Shown here piece after piece: positions 11,535-22,106 of a stretch of DNA of 64,000 bases (positions are counted from its first letter, which is position 1; every line of letters starts with the position of its first letter). The position numbers were made by a program, and so were the translations under genes. The DNA lies in assembly GCA_002104985.1 (NCBI GenBank), contig MCGO01000122.1, positions 1 through 64,000 on the forward strand. The letters are read 5' to 3'. The notes under the pieces were generated by a model. The model was not told the origin of the DNA. It searched no databases and saw nothing but the letters and a program-made list of their open reading frames with translations. The stretch is from Rhizoclosmatium globosum (lineage: Eukaryota; Chytridiomycota; Chytridiomycetes; Chytridiales; Chytriomycetaceae).

Positions 11535-12658
11535 ATGCACTTGTCTATGAGTCTTGCCCTGGCTGCCCTTGCTTCCCTTTCCCTCGCTAATCTCGTCGTG
11601 AGACAAGTGAATACAACTGTCTCGCCGATGTCATTATTGCTCGCGGGATCGAGATGAAGGAGCTCGAAGTCAGACTGCCCTTTGAACGACGCGCCTCATG
11701 GTCTTATGAAGGTAAAATTCGACCCTTGCATTGCCTTGCAGCTGATATCATGATCAGGTGAAACTGGAGTTTCTCATTGGGGCGACTTTGGAACAACCTG
11801 CCTCACGGGGTGAGTGTTTGCTCTTTTTGTACCTGACTTGTTACAAACTCAACATCATCACTAGGAAATACCAATCGCCCATCAACTTTGAAGGAGAAGA
11901 GCTTGCAACCGAAAAGAAGCCCAATCTTGAATGGTCCAACTATGCCAACAAGTTTGAATTCTTGAATAACGGGCACACTGTCCAACTCCAGCTCAAGCAA
12001 TCCAGCCCATCCCTTCTGACCCACGAGATCGATGGCATCGATTACACAGTCCAGCAAGTCCACTTCCACTCCCCAAGTGAACACCACGTTGAAGAGAAGT
12101 GTAAATACCACTTGGCATTCCCCAAATTCACCTTCCTTAACCCCTCAAAACCTTTCCAACAACACAGATTTCCCACTCGAAGCCCACTTTGTCCACGCAT
12201 CCGCCGACTCAAAACTCAACGTAATTGGCCTCTTCTTCGAGATCGGTCCCCAAGATAACCCCTGGATCTCCCAATTCATTGACAACATCCCAACCAAGAC
12301 CAACGCCACCACCACAATCGCGTCTTTGGACATGACTTCCATCATTGCATCGATTGCAGACTCGCATTTCTTTTCGTATACGGGTTCGTTGACGACGCCG
12401 CCCTGTACTGAAGGGGTTTTGTGGTTGGTGGCAAAGGAACCGCTCAAGATTTCTCAGGCGCAGTTGGACAAGTTTACAAAGGTTATGCCGTTCAATTCGA
12501 GAACTACTCAGTCGAATGGGACGGGAAAGAATTTAACCACGGTTGCTGCTTCTGTTGCTCCTGCTGCCGCCGCGACCAAGACTGGTGTGATTGTCAGCTC
12601 TGCTCATTCTATTTTCGCGAGTTCAGTTGTCACCTTGGCTGCTTTATTTTTGCTTTGA
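11535..12658 (+). CDS. Alpha-carbonic anhydrase 2 (apparent frameshift in signal peptide)
   Basis: Paralogue of the preceding gene with the same exon plan: 11535-11711, 11758-11809, 11865-12100, 12168-12658. The zinc site (HFHSPSEHH, EAHFVH), GSLTTPPCTEGVLW and the Ser/Ala-rich GPI-like tail are all intact. The start at 11535 opens a good signal peptide (MSLALAALASLSLA), but this frame does not reach the conserved EYNCLADVIIARGIE segment. That lies in the frame one base behind, with a stop just upstream and no ATG before residue 16 of the mature part. One base seems to be missing between about 11570 and 11600. If this is real, the copy cannot be secreted normally. Confidence 0.88.
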
Positions 12659-12883
12659 GACTTGGCGCTGTTCCTCCATTCGTTTCTTTCTCCGTCAATT
12701 AGTATAAAGTCTTTCTATGATTAAAATTGCTCTCAGGGATTCTTGCATCAATTTGTGGACGATCTTTCTTCTTCGTTCAAGTTGATCTTTTCCACAGCGT
12801 CTCAACAACTTTCGATCACAACAGCTACATGAAAATATTTCTTGGGTAGTATAATTTATTTCCGTTTCAATGAGAAAGAAAGC

Positions 12884-13896
12884 CTACACTGTCTTCAAGT
12901 GACCAATGAGGAACTTGAATACTTTCTCCCAAGTCTTGTCAACTTCACCACCAACTTCATGGCGCACACTTCCATCTTCATTCATAAATGCGTGTCCAAC
13001 TCCTTGGTGAACGTAAACGTTGCTTTCAAGAGAATGGAATCCATGCGCGTGTGCACCACCAAGCTTTTGAACAGTCAGATTCCAAGTGTCAGCAAGTTTG
13101 TTTGCAGTTGCGAGATCAGCGAATCCCTTGTACTCGTCGTGTTCACCGAAATGGGCCTGAACAGGTGTTGTGGCAGGGATTTGGGAAATGTCAATGAGTT
13201 TGGGGGATGGCGTTCCGTAGAAAGATACACAGGCTGAATGAAAATGAGTCAGTAACGCGAAATTGAATTTGGTAATATCAATTTACCATGTAGGGGCTTG
13301 TTGATTTGGGCCATACGAGCAGTAATCGCGAGCGAAAGGGCACTGTAAACGAGAAGAGTTAGGCTGGGTTGCCACATTCAAATATCCACTTACCCTCCCA
13401 TGCAGAAACCCAAGGATGCAACTTTTCTGTCCTTGAATAGAGCAGGATCAGCATCGACAGGTCTCTGAAGGCGAGCAACGAGCAGCTCCAAGTCAGTCAA
13501 AGCTTTGTTCCAGTCCAAGTTTCCCATCAAGTGAGCAGCCTCTTCCTTGTCAGCAGTAATCTTTCCGTTGTAGAGGTCAGGCACGACAGCAATGGCCCCG
13601 GTATCTAAATCAGGCGTTAGAGAGAGTGTGTGTAAGAAGAAGCAAGCAAACGCACTGTTCGCAACCCGCTGCGCATGGCCCAGAATTGTGTCGTTGATGC
13701 CCCACCATTCCTGAAGCACAATCACAGCCGGTCGCAACGTGTTCGCAGCCTCGGATCCGCGAAGAACGTGGCGTTCAAGTGCAGACGAATGCGGGAACAC
13801 AACGCGTGTCGGCATTGGAAGCGACGATGGCGACAGCGACTCGGCAATGCTTCTTTGGTTGGGCGTGCTGGAAAAGAGGCGGCGGATCATGTGCAT
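12884..13896 (-). CDS. Dienelactone hydrolase-family protein
   Basis: An alpha/beta hydrolase with a cysteine nucleophile; the family includes carboxymethylenebutenolidase and many fungal members of unsettled substrate. Triad: Cys in GFCMGG, Asp region in FGEHDEYKG, His in GVGHAFMN. The start of the fold is VIVLQEWWGINDTI. The first 20 residues (MIRRLFSSTPNQRS) are basic and hydroxylated, suggesting a mitochondrial presequence. Three introns: one inside VAN/TGAIAVVPDLYNG, one right after the nucleophile motif, one before ACVSFYGTPSP. All restore frame. It stands on the minus strand in the middle of the carbonic anhydrase row. Confidence 0.88.
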
Positions 13897-14287
13897 TGGT
13901 TTGGGTGTGGTTTTTTGTTGGATTTGGTTGTGATTGTGGTGTGAGTCATTCCTGCATCCCTTTCAATGTGACTTCCAATTCATGCAATGACTTTCTGATT
14001 CTACATAAAGCTCACATTGTCAACCAAATCAAGGGATAATAGACAAGGGAGGCGCTCTTTTTTTCTTCAATGGCTTGTAATTTTACAGCCTGAAACATTG
14101 AAACATTTTGAACTTGTACAGGCTTGTGAGTCTTGAGACCTGTTTTTTCGAACTTTCTTCCCTTACCTATTGTCACGTTTTGTTTTAGTTGAACGCTTAA
14201 TTGAGGTGTTGAACACTGATGCCGAAATTTGGTATAAAGCCAATTCTATTGCGTCTGTTTCTTCCCATAATTCATACAGCTGCTTGA
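13897..14287. other. Divergent intergenic region
   Basis: 391 bases between the start of the dienelactone hydrolase (minus) and carbonic anhydrase 3 (plus). No supportable ORF. It holds the likely promoters of both genes, including a TATA-like element at 14233. Confidence 0.5.
14233..14238 (+). promoter_or_regulatory. TATA-like box of carbonic anhydrase 3
   Basis: TATAAA sits 50 bases upstream of the ATG at 14288 in an otherwise mixed-composition stretch. Position fits a core promoter; no experimental evidence. Confidence 0.35.
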
Positions 14288-15292
14288 ATGTTTATTGTTA
14301 GCTCAATCCTCCTCGTATCTTCTGTCTTTGCGGCTCCAGGGCATGTAGGGCGCATAGCTCCAGCCCCACCCAACTGTCTTGCAGATGTCATTGTAGCCCG
14401 TGGTATTGAGAACCCTTCGCTTGAGCGCCGTGCATCTTGGTCCTACGAAGGAGAAACTGGAGTCTCTCACTGGGGAGATTTCAATACAGTTTGCGAAAAG
14501 GGGGAATATCAAAGTCCAGTCAACTTTGAAGGCGACAAGTTTGCTACCTCCAAGAAACCCTCTCTCAACTGGACTTCTTTGACCAAGCCATTTGACTTTA
14601 TCAACAACGGCCACACGATCCAGTTGCAGCTCAAGGAATCGATGCCTTCCCTTTTATCCAACCAAATTGACGGCCTCACTTATCAAGCCCAACAAGTTCA
14701 TTTCCACTCACCTAGTGAGCACCATGTTGATGAGAAGTGTAAGTTATTCGCAATAGATTACCAAAGCAACTCACCCCACACAATAACAGACTATCCCCTC
14801 GAAGCCCACTTTGTCCACACCTCTGCCGACTCCAAGCTGAACGTCATTGGTCTCTTTTTCGAAATCGGGCCACAAGACAACCCTTGGATCGCGCAATTCG
14901 TTGACACTTTGCCCACTTCAACCACTGCTTCCACCAAGCTCCAAGGACTCGACATGTCTTCAATCATCACTGCTATTGCTGAAGCCGATTTCTTTTCGTA
15001 CACGGGATCACTTACGACTCCGCCATGCACGGAAGGGGTCTTGTGGTTGGTTGCAAGACAGCCGCTCAAGATCTCGCAGGCGCAGTTGGATAAGTTGACT
15101 AAAGTTATGCCATTCAATTCAAGAACCACACAAGCAAACAAGAGCGGGAAGAATGCAACAGAGAGCAGTCATGGGAACTCCAATTATACTGCTGTGGTGA
15201 CCACTGCACCTGCGAAAGTAAATGTTAATTCTGGTGCAACGTTCTTGAGTGCTTTTACTGCTTTTGCTACTCTGGCTTTGCTTTTGCTTTGA
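14288..15292 (+). CDS. Alpha-carbonic anhydrase 3, secreted, GPI-type tail
   Basis: Third paralogue. Signal peptide SILLVSSVFAAPG; zinc ligands in HFHSPSEHH and EAHFVH; GSLTTPPCTEGVLW present; terminal hydrophobic FLSAFTAFATLALLLL. The frame is open throughout, but a 51-nt GT-AG intron (14739-14789) is almost certainly removed. It sits at the same place as the third intron of copies 1 and 2, and its removal gives the conserved K-Y-Y-P-L-E-A-H-F; retained, it would insert 17 unrelated residues. The two upstream introns of copies 1 and 2 are absent here, so they were lost, or the gene passed through a partial cDNA copy. Confidence 0.93.
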   Translation: MFIVSSILLVSSVFAAPGHVGRIAPAPPNCLADVIVARGIENPSLERRASWSYEGETGVSHWGDFNTVCEKGEYQSPVNFEGDKFATSKKPSLNWTSLTKPFDFINNGHTIQLQLKESMPSLLSNQIDGLTYQAQQVHFHSPSEHHVDEKCKLFAIDYQSNSPHTITDYPLEAHFVHTSADSKLNVIGLFFEIGPQDNPWIAQFVDTLPTSTTASTKLQGLDMSSIITAIAEADFFSYTGSLTTPPCTEGVLWLVARQPLKISQAQLDKLTKVMPFNSRTTQANKSGKNATESSHGNSNYTAVVTTAPAKVNVNSGATFLSAFTAFATLALLLL

Positions 15293-15345
15293 TTCATTGT
15301 TCGGCCTTTCGTTTTTGTTATCTGCTCTTTCCCCCTTTTCCTTTC

Positions 15346-15351
15346 AAATAA
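15346..15351 (+). terminator. Poly(A) signal of carbonic anhydrase 3
   Basis: AATAAA in a T-rich stretch about 55 bases after the stop of carbonic anhydrase 3 and before the start of copy 4. Confidence 0.45.
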
Positions 15352-15481
15352 AGTTTCTATTTTTTTCTCCTTGCCGCATTGACGCTTTTGTCTTCGGCGG
15401 AGTCGGAGACTTCGTCCATGAGTTTCAGATAACATACAGTCATCAAGATTTGACCAATAACCACTCCTGGATCCATCTTGA

Positions 15482-16423
15482 ATGCCTCCCATACCTTTCA
15501 TTTGGTTTCTCGGTGCAAAATTGATGCTACTTGATGCAGCATTCGGCGGAGGAACCAAAATGCCAATGCTGGAAGACAACGAACATTATTGGACATACGA
15601 AGGAAATAATGGCATCTCTTATTGGAGCCAACTCAGTCCAATATGCGAATCCGGAGAATATCAATCGCCAATCAACTTACATACACAGTTTGAATCAAGT
15701 ACCCATATTTCCGCAGTAAATTGGACGACTCTTAAATCATCAACGCCTTTCATTAATAATGGCCACACTGTTCAGCTTGAATTTGATGAATCAGAACCTA
15801 CTATTTTCAGTAAAGTGAATGAGAGGATGTTCAAACTCGTTCAAGCCCATTTCCATTCCCCAAGTGAACACGCGATTAATGACATAAAATATCCACTTGA
15901 AGCACACTTTGTTCATACGACAATGGACGGCTCTAAAATACTGGTGATGGGATTCTTTTTCAATATCGGAATGGAGAGTCACCCCTGGATTGAGCAGTTC
16001 ATTGATGAAGTGCCAAATACATTGAACAGCAGAACTACTATCTCGTCTCTCGATATGGGATTCATCGCAACGGAAATTGAAAATGCCGAATTTTATTCAT
16101 ACTTGGGGTCATTGACGACACCTCCTTGCACGGAAGGTGTGCTTTGGCATGTGGCTCGAACTCTATTGACTATTTCCAGGTCTCACTTGGAATTGATGAG
16201 AGAGGCTATGCCAGAAAATGCTCGTCCAATTCAAGAAAGGCAGAAAATGAATGAGGAATACAAGCAAGGAAATTTTACTGAATTGCGTTATGTGAAAATT
16301 AACTTATTTCGGGCTGGATGGTGGGGCTTTGCCATCGCTTTATTCATTTTGTTTGTTGATTTAATTTCAGTCCTTTCTTCGCCAGTCCATCCTTTTTTTC
16401 TTTTATATTCTCTTTATGATTGA
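15482..16423 (+). CDS. Alpha-carbonic anhydrase 4, divergent, TM-anchored, intronless
   Basis: A 313-residue paralogue without introns. It keeps the zinc site (AHFHSPSEH, PLEAHFVHT), GSLTTPPCTEGVLW, and NNGHTVQLEF. It differs from copies 1-3 in three ways. It has no Ser/Ala linker. Its C-terminus has a long membrane segment (WWGFAIALFILFVDLISVLS) followed by more hydrophobic residues. Its codon use is more A/T rich. The N-terminus (PFIWFLGAKLMLLDAAFG) could be a weak signal sequence or anchor. Loss of all introns and the different anchor suggest an older duplicate with a separate location or role. Confidence 0.88.
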   Translation: MPPIPFIWFLGAKLMLLDAAFGGGTKMPMLEDNEHYWTYEGNNGISYWSQLSPICESGEYQSPINLHTQFESSTHISAVNWTTLKSSTPFINNGHTVQLEFDESEPTIFSKVNERMFKLVQAHFHSPSEHAINDIKYPLEAHFVHTTMDGSKILVMGFFFNIGMESHPWIEQFIDEVPNTLNSRTTISSLDMGFIATEIENAEFYSYLGSLTTPPCTEGVLWHVARTLLTISRSHLELMREAMPENARPIQERQKMNEEYKQGNFTELRYVKINLFRAGWWGFAIALFILFVDLISVLSSPVHPFFLLYSLYD

Positions 16424-16512
16424 CGACTTCTCCATTCTTACTTAATTATCATAATTATATACCTTGTCGGTCTGTTACTCCGTAAATCTCTTACAACGAA
16501 CACTCACTAACA

Positions 16513-18103
16513 ATGGGAATCGGTTGCTCCAAAGTATCACCTTCAGCTGTCAAACAAACAGTCATAGGCAAGTACCTGATCCTACTTTCGAAACACATCT
16601 TACCTGTGTGCACTAGAACCATGGGTTGCCCTACATAATGCCGTCAAAGATGGCCGAATTGATGAAGTCACGCGATTAATAGAATCCAACACTCCAGTAG
16701 ATATCTCGGACACCACAAATCAGTGCACAGCATTACATCTTGCCTCTAAGGCAGGGAATATCGAAATAGTCCAATACCTCATTGACCATGGTGCAAATCC
16801 AAACGCCACCAACTGCGACTTAATAACACCACTCCACGAAGCCGCGAAACATAACCACACCGAAATATGCAAACTCCTACTCACCCATAACGCAGATATC
16901 AACGCGAAAACCTCGCGCGGAACAACCCCTCTTCACTTCACCGCAAAAACAAACTCCCTCGAAACAACGCGTCTCTTAATTGAATCCAATGCGTCAGTTG
17001 ACGCCACTGACTCCCAAAACCGTACCGCCCTTCACATAGCAAGCTCAAAAGGGCACGTTGAAATAATAAACCTCCTCCTCGAAAACGGCGCCAACCTCAA
17101 AGCCTTGAACAAGAGTCTCCGCACACCTTCGTATAACGCTGCTGAACACGGACACGCTGATGCGTTACAGCTGCTTCTGGATCATGGCGGGTCAGTTGAA
17201 CGAATGGATGTAGAGGAATCAACGCCGTTACATCGGGCAGCATCGAAAGGCCGGAAAGATATCATGCATATTCTGTTAACTGACCGACGAGGCTCGAATG
17301 CGTCGAATATTGACGCGATTGATATTGACGGATGGACGGCTCTCTCGCGGGCGGCTGAGAAAGAGGACGTTGACGCGTGTCGGTTCTTGTTGGAAAGAGG
17401 TGCGAAAGTGGATATGCGGGACTCAAATTATTCGACTGTTTTGCATCGAATGGCGAGAGCGGGGAATTTGGAGATGGTGAAACTGTTGCTGGAGTACAAG
17501 GCTGAAGTGAATGAACGAGACTCGTATGAGTGGACGCCTTTGCATTTGGCAGCTCAAAATGGGAATGTGGATGTGATGCGAGTATTGATTGAGAATGGTG
17601 CTGTGGTTGATGCTGCAGACTTAGATGGTTGGACGCCATTACATTTGGCAGCGTCAAAGGGGCATTTACAAGCATTTGAGTTGCTTGTTGAAGCTGGAGC
17701 AGATCTTATTGCGGAAACGAGTTGGGAATGGTCTGTCTTCTTATGCGCAGCAGAACATACGCATGAATCTGTGATTTGGAAGTGCTTGGAATCTCTTGGT
17801 ATTCCTGACCTATCTGCATATCCACAGGATTGGGGAATAACAAAAGGATGCAAGATTTGTCAAGAGATTACAGGCCAAGAATTTGTTCCACTGGAGAACA
17901 AGTCTCGATATCAATGCCAAAATCACACGGACTATGATATTTGTGGGGAACATTATGAGCAGCGAGGCGAATTCCATAGTGCGGAATGTGTGGATAGTTT
18001 CAAGTTGATTCATCCACCAATAGTATTCTTGACGGAGTCTATACAACGATGGCAGGCTTCAAAAGCGCCTCAAGAAAGGATTGACGTTAGTTCTTGTGAA
18101 TAA
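16513..18103 (+). CDS. N-myristoylated ankyrin-repeat protein with ZZ-type zinc finger
   Basis: About 513 residues. It starts MGIGCSKV, a good N-myristoylation plus palmitoylation signal, so the protein is probably tethered to a membrane. Roughly a dozen ankyrin repeats follow (for example DGWTPLHLAASKGHLQAFEL, YEWTPLHLAAQNGNVDVMRV). The C-terminus has a ZZ-like zinc finger: CKICQEITG, then YQCQNHTDYDICGEHY with a further H/C pair. Exon 1 is 16513-16567 and exon 2 begins at 16617. Only a GC-AG intron (donor GCAAGT at 16568) keeps the frame; the overlapping GTACCT site does not. The 3' end is only 10 bases before the next ATG on the same strand. Confidence 0.85.
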
Positions 18104-18113
18104 ATTGATTGTC

Positions 18114-18974
18114 ATGAACCACTATCCTGCTCTCACCACCAAACAAGACCGGGGCGCTTCACCTCAAACCACGCAGGTCGAGCCTTCTCCTTGGACACTC
18201 AAAGTCTCTCAGAGTTACGCACTTCCATTCATCTCGCCATTTAAACTTCCGACATCCAATTTGGAGGCACAGCTACTTTCGTCTGATTCGGATCGCCGCG
18301 ACTTTGTTGGCGGCCTTGGCTTTGCGATGGTTATTCGGTATTCATCGAGTCCAGTTGGGGCTTATGATGAACTGCTTCTGGTTTGTGTTTGTGTTTTGGC
18401 ATCCACTTGCCTTGAATCAATTCAATTCAATCAACTGAATCCAAACAAGGTTCCGGGTGCTTTCAACCGACCTCGCTCAACAAATCACACTTCAAAAGCA
18501 TCGAGAAGCCTCCTCGCAGACCGCCGCGTCACCCGTATTTGGGTCTCTTCAGAACAGTCGCTCCGTAACGGACGAAGGAATTGGGGAATAAGAAAGGAAT
18601 TGGCAAAGTTTGACTGGATCAGTGAAGAAGGAATGACTCGCGTGATTGTGCGCGAGAAACTCAACGCAAAGCTACTGTTGGATGTAACTTTTGGACCTAA
18701 CTGGGGTATTCCCATCCCTGCTCCATTAGACTGGGTTCAGGGAATCGCTGTTTCACCGTTATTCGAGCGCAAGATTGATGAAGACGGACTTCCAGCTGAA
18801 GAAGAGGAATGGATTCGGACGGAAATGGGTGGACACATGTGGGCAACATTCAGTAGCATTGCTGAAATGCCACGCTGCGAATCTGCCGTGTTTCCAGATT
18901 TACAGGACCTTGGTATCAAGGGGGTTCTACACTTGACGGGAACCATGACCTTCACAGAAACGTTTATCGATTGA
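18114..18974 (+). CDS. Acetoacetate decarboxylase-like beta-barrel protein
   Basis: Resembles the fungal acetoacetate-decarboxylase-fold proteins: GAYDELLLVPGAF and the core VTRIWVSSEQSLRNGRRNWG followed by IRKELAKF. The ADC fold binds small ketoacids or polyketide-like ligands. I cannot say whether this member is a decarboxylase; many fungal ones are uncharacterised. The frame is open end to end, but a 69-nt GT-AG intron (18381-18449) should be removed, because it separates DELLL from VPGAF and encodes unrelated sequence. No signal peptide. The start at 18114 lies 10 bases after the ankyrin gene's stop, which is unusually tight, so an upstream exon or alternative start is possible. Confidence 0.65.
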   Translation: MNHYPALTTKQDRGASPQTTQVEPSPWTLKVSQSYALPFISPFKLPTSNLEAQLLSSDSDRRDFVGGLGFAMVIRYSSSPVGAYDELLLVCVCVLASTCLESIQFNQLNPNKVPGAFNRPRSTNHTSKASRSLLADRRVTRIWVSSEQSLRNGRRNWGIRKELAKFDWISEEGMTRVIVREKLNAKLLLDVTFGPNWGIPIPAPLDWVQGIAVSPLFERKIDEDGLPAEEEEWIRTEMGGHMWATFSSIAEMPRCESAVFPDLQDLGIKGVLHLTGTMTFTETFID

Positions 18975-19016
18975 ATCCGCAGAATATATAGTTTGCCTTT
19001 ATTTCATGCCACTGCG

Positions 19017-19468
19017 TCAGTCGTATCCTCCGTTTTCCCAGAGGGATTGGTTGTAGTTCTCTGTCAGCGTAGTATCCTTTCCATATTTGGATTGCCAGTT
19101 GCTGAAACCGCCCGTCAGAACATAAATCTCTTGTCCTTCTGCAGCTCCAACTGTTCTCAAATAGACGTTGGCTGTCTTTGGGCCTCTAACTTGCGACAGC
19201 AGGCAATGGAAGACCAGTCGCTTGGGCACAGAGAGCAAATCGTCGAATGAATGCGGATCAGCTTGGAGTTCGTGAGCTGGTATGTTGACAGCTCCCTTGA
19301 TGTTGCTATAGAACGCTAAGGTGAGCTGGTTCTTGGTGACAACACTCTTTACCCTCCAGCAAAGTCGTTATCACGGACATCAACAACAAGGTAATCCACG
19401 TTCTGCTTCAGTGTGGGATCTTTAATCCATGAAGCAAGCGTATCGGGGTCAACAGTTTTGGCACTCAT
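19017..19468 (-). CDS. Cdc25-like rhodanese (CX5R active site), copy 1
   Basis: A small single-domain rhodanese of the Cdc25/Acr2/Ych1 type. VDYLVVDVRDNDFAGGNIKG is the CH2A-like motif and FHCLLSQVRGPKTA is the active loop. The Cys and Arg are five residues apart (C-LLSQV-R), which is phosphatase/arsenate-reductase geometry rather than the shorter loop of thiosulfate sulfurtransferases. It ends with a VLTGGFSNWQSKYG helix. One 47-nt intron (19306-19352) falls after FAGG. Substrate is unknown; phosphatase or arsenate reductase are the family options. Tandem with a related gene immediately downstream on the same strand. Confidence 0.8.
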
Positions 19469-19510
19469 TTTTAATCCAAACTTGCAACATACAACTATGA
19501 TCTATTCTAT

Positions 19511-19997
19511 TCAATCTTCTCTCTTCTTCTCTTCAGTGAAAAAAGCATCCTTTCCGAATTTCTCCTCCCATCCAGTGAATCCTCCTTGAAGCACGTACAC
19601 CTCTTGTCCTTCAGCCGCACCAACTCCCTCCAAATAAGCATTCGCAGCTTTTTGACCTCGCACTTGCGAAAGCTGGCAATGAAAGATAAGTTTCTTGGGT
19701 GATGTGAGACGGGATTCAAAGGCTTTGGCATCTTGCTCAATCTGGTCTACAGGAATGTTCTCTGCTCCCTTGACGTGGCTGTTTCAAGACGGATAAGAGC
19801 TGCGTGTCGATTGTTAAAGAGCTTACCCTTCAGCGAAATCGGAGTTGCCGCGAACGTCTACAACCAAGAAGTCGATTCCTCTGGTCCTGTTGGTTGCTTC
19901 TCTTGAGTGTCAGTGTAATGGTTCCGTATCACTTTACCTGAATCCAGGCTGCGAGAGTCTCTCGATCCAATGGCTTTGCTGCAGTTGAGGTACTCAT
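19511..19997 (-). CDS. Cdc25-like rhodanese (CX5R active site), copy 2
   Basis: Tandem paralogue of the previous gene: FLVVDVRGNSDFAEG, then HVKGAENIP, active loop FHCQLSQVRGQKAA, and VLQGGFTGWEEKFG. Two introns. The 3' one, after FAEG, is clear. The 5' one follows LAAWIQ; the best in-frame choice uses a GTGATA donor a few bases downstream of the obvious GTAAAG, giving WIQVKTRGIDF. The exact boundary is uncertain. Function as for copy 1. Confidence 0.75.
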
Positions 19998-20339
19998 TTT
20001 TTTTGAAATTTAAATTGGAATAGATCACGTCATTTCTCGTGCGGCTTTCTGGTTCAACGCTATTACAGTATTAACGTCTATTCCTTTTTGAGTAATTTTT
20101 CATACGTAAGGTAAGAATATACTTGTGGTCTTCAAAGTCAGTTTTATTGGTTGAGTATCAACATAACAGGCCTTCAATAACAGTTCACGTTTTGGCTCCT
20201 CTAGAGTATAATCTAAAATTGCTTTATTTTACCAGTGCAATTGGCTGGCATCTCAACAGACTCATATTTTATACACTTTTCATGCACCTATTTCATGGGT
20301 TGGGACTTTCTGTTTCTCTCAGTGGCTGAATAAGAAAAC
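19998..20339. other. Intergenic, A/T-rich
   Basis: 342 bases between the divergent rhodanese and LRR receptor A genes. No ORF with coding character and no repeat that I can see; probably the promoters of both genes. Confidence 0.4.
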
Positions 20340-21886
20340 ATGAGGAAAACAGTTGTTGTTTACCTTTTAGCCATCCTCGCCGCCCAATCCACCGCCTTTG
20401 GAATCAATCCAAGAGCATTGACCAATGAAGATCCACCGACTTCAGCGACTGCAACATCAGATACCCCTGCTCCAGTTCCTGCGAGTGATTGCCAGGTCAT
20501 CCACCATGTATGGCCAGACTACCTCGCATCATCTAACAGATGCTGTGTTGAACCAGAAATCGTCTGCTCTGGAGATCATGTTGTTCGGATGTAAGCCGTG
20601 AACCATCGAGTGCACTCTCATTCTGATCACACTGCCATCTCTGCCCACAGAGACTTTGTCCCAGGAACACGAACAGGCCCTCTACCTGACTTTAGCAGCC
20701 TCACTCAACTCACTTATATCTATCTGAATGGTAACAATCTCACTGGGACGATCCCTAATTTGCCTCCCAACCTTCTATACCTGTGAGTTGATTCTGATCC
20801 ACATAATCGGGGTTTAACATGAAGCAGTAATATCGGAAATAACCTGCTGACGGATGTCATTCCTTTCGACTTACCTCCGATGCTTGAAACTTTGTAAGAA
20901 GATTCATTTACTGGACACATTTATGACGGCTAACATAAAACATAAGCATTGCTGGACACAATCAACTTTCTGGCACGATTCCTACCTCGATAAGCAATCT
21001 CACAGATCTCATTCTCTTTGATGTCAGCTACAACCTTCTCGCGGGAGAAATCCCAAGTCTGCCCTTGCTTATGACGGCTGAAGTAGATTTGAGCGACATT
21101 GCGGCAAACTTTCGAGGGAATTGTTTTACCAACGCTGCTGCTTTTGATGTTATGAATTCTCCAAACTGCTCCTCAGATCCAGTTGGCGAGGGAAGGTCGG
21201 TAACAACTCAGATCATATACCCAACAACTGCCACGGAAAGAATTTATATTCGACCAATCAGTAAAACTATGAACACATTGACGTTAACACTTGGAACGAA
21301 TACACAAGCGTTGGAAACAACATCTGAGTTACTTGCCCCCACTATTGAAACTACTGATGGTATATTGCGTATTGGTTTTATAACCACAAGTACTATAACT
21401 CAACCACTTCAAACCTTCACACAACGCACAACAACGAATCTCCAATCTATCGACGATGGACCGATTGTAATATCTATTGGGGCATCATATCTGTTAACTG
21501 GAAGCACTCCAACATTTTCAATCGATTCAGTCACGACAGTGCCTGGCGGCTCAATACCCCATCCAAACCCCCCAGCACCTCCCACCGACCCAACCGCAAA
21601 TCCAGTTGTAATAGCTGGCGGAATAGCAGGCGGACTTGTCGCTTTAATTCTTGTTGCTGTTATGGGAGCCTATCGAATACGGCAAGATTCAACTGACCCA
21701 GAAGTTGTTAAAGTGGAATACTTTGAGCCAAAGTACGATCCTTCAGACACACCCGACAGCAGTCCTCCGGAATTGGTTGATATGAAAGCGGAATTCGGTT
21801 ATGGGGCACAGGATTTACCGACACCGCCGATGGAAAAGGAGGGTGGAAGAAAACCTATGGCTGGACGGATATGGGGAACACGTTGA
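20340..21886 (+). CDS. LRR type I membrane protein A (GRIWGTR-tail family)
   Basis: A receptor-like surface protein without a kinase domain. Signal peptide VVYLLAILAAQSTAFG. An N-terminal Cys cap (DCQVIHHVWPDY, NRCC, then IVCSGDHV) is laid out like the LRRNT cap of plant LRR receptors. Plant-type LRRs follow (LTYIYLNGNNLTGTIPNLPP, NQLSGTIPTSISNLTDL), then a GNCFTN capping motif and a long Thr/Ser/Pro stalk. The TM is VVIAGGIAGGLVALILVAVM. The cytosolic tail ends KPMAGRIWGTR. Exons 20340-20590, 20651-20782, 20828-20893 and 20947-21886, with introns cutting between LRRs in the same phase. Four paralogues lie in the window. Ligand unknown. Confidence 0.85.
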
Positions 21887-22106
21887 ATGCGAAGAGGAAC
21901 TAAGTTATTGTGGGGAGATTTTCATTTTATGTTGTAAATAGTAAATGTAGTTCTCTAAACTTCATCCAAGATTTGTCTAACAACAGACGTATAAATGAAA
22001 CTGAGACAGTACAGGACCATGATAGAAACCCACTATTATTTTGGCACATTGCCTAATATCGATCGTTCTCAGATGCAATATTTCGTTTTTATTTATCACA
22101 CACTCT

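Noticed and set aside
19900..19945. Frameshift in rhodanese copy 2
   Set aside because: An alternative GT donor three codons later gives an in-frame splice; boundary uncertain but no indel is needed.
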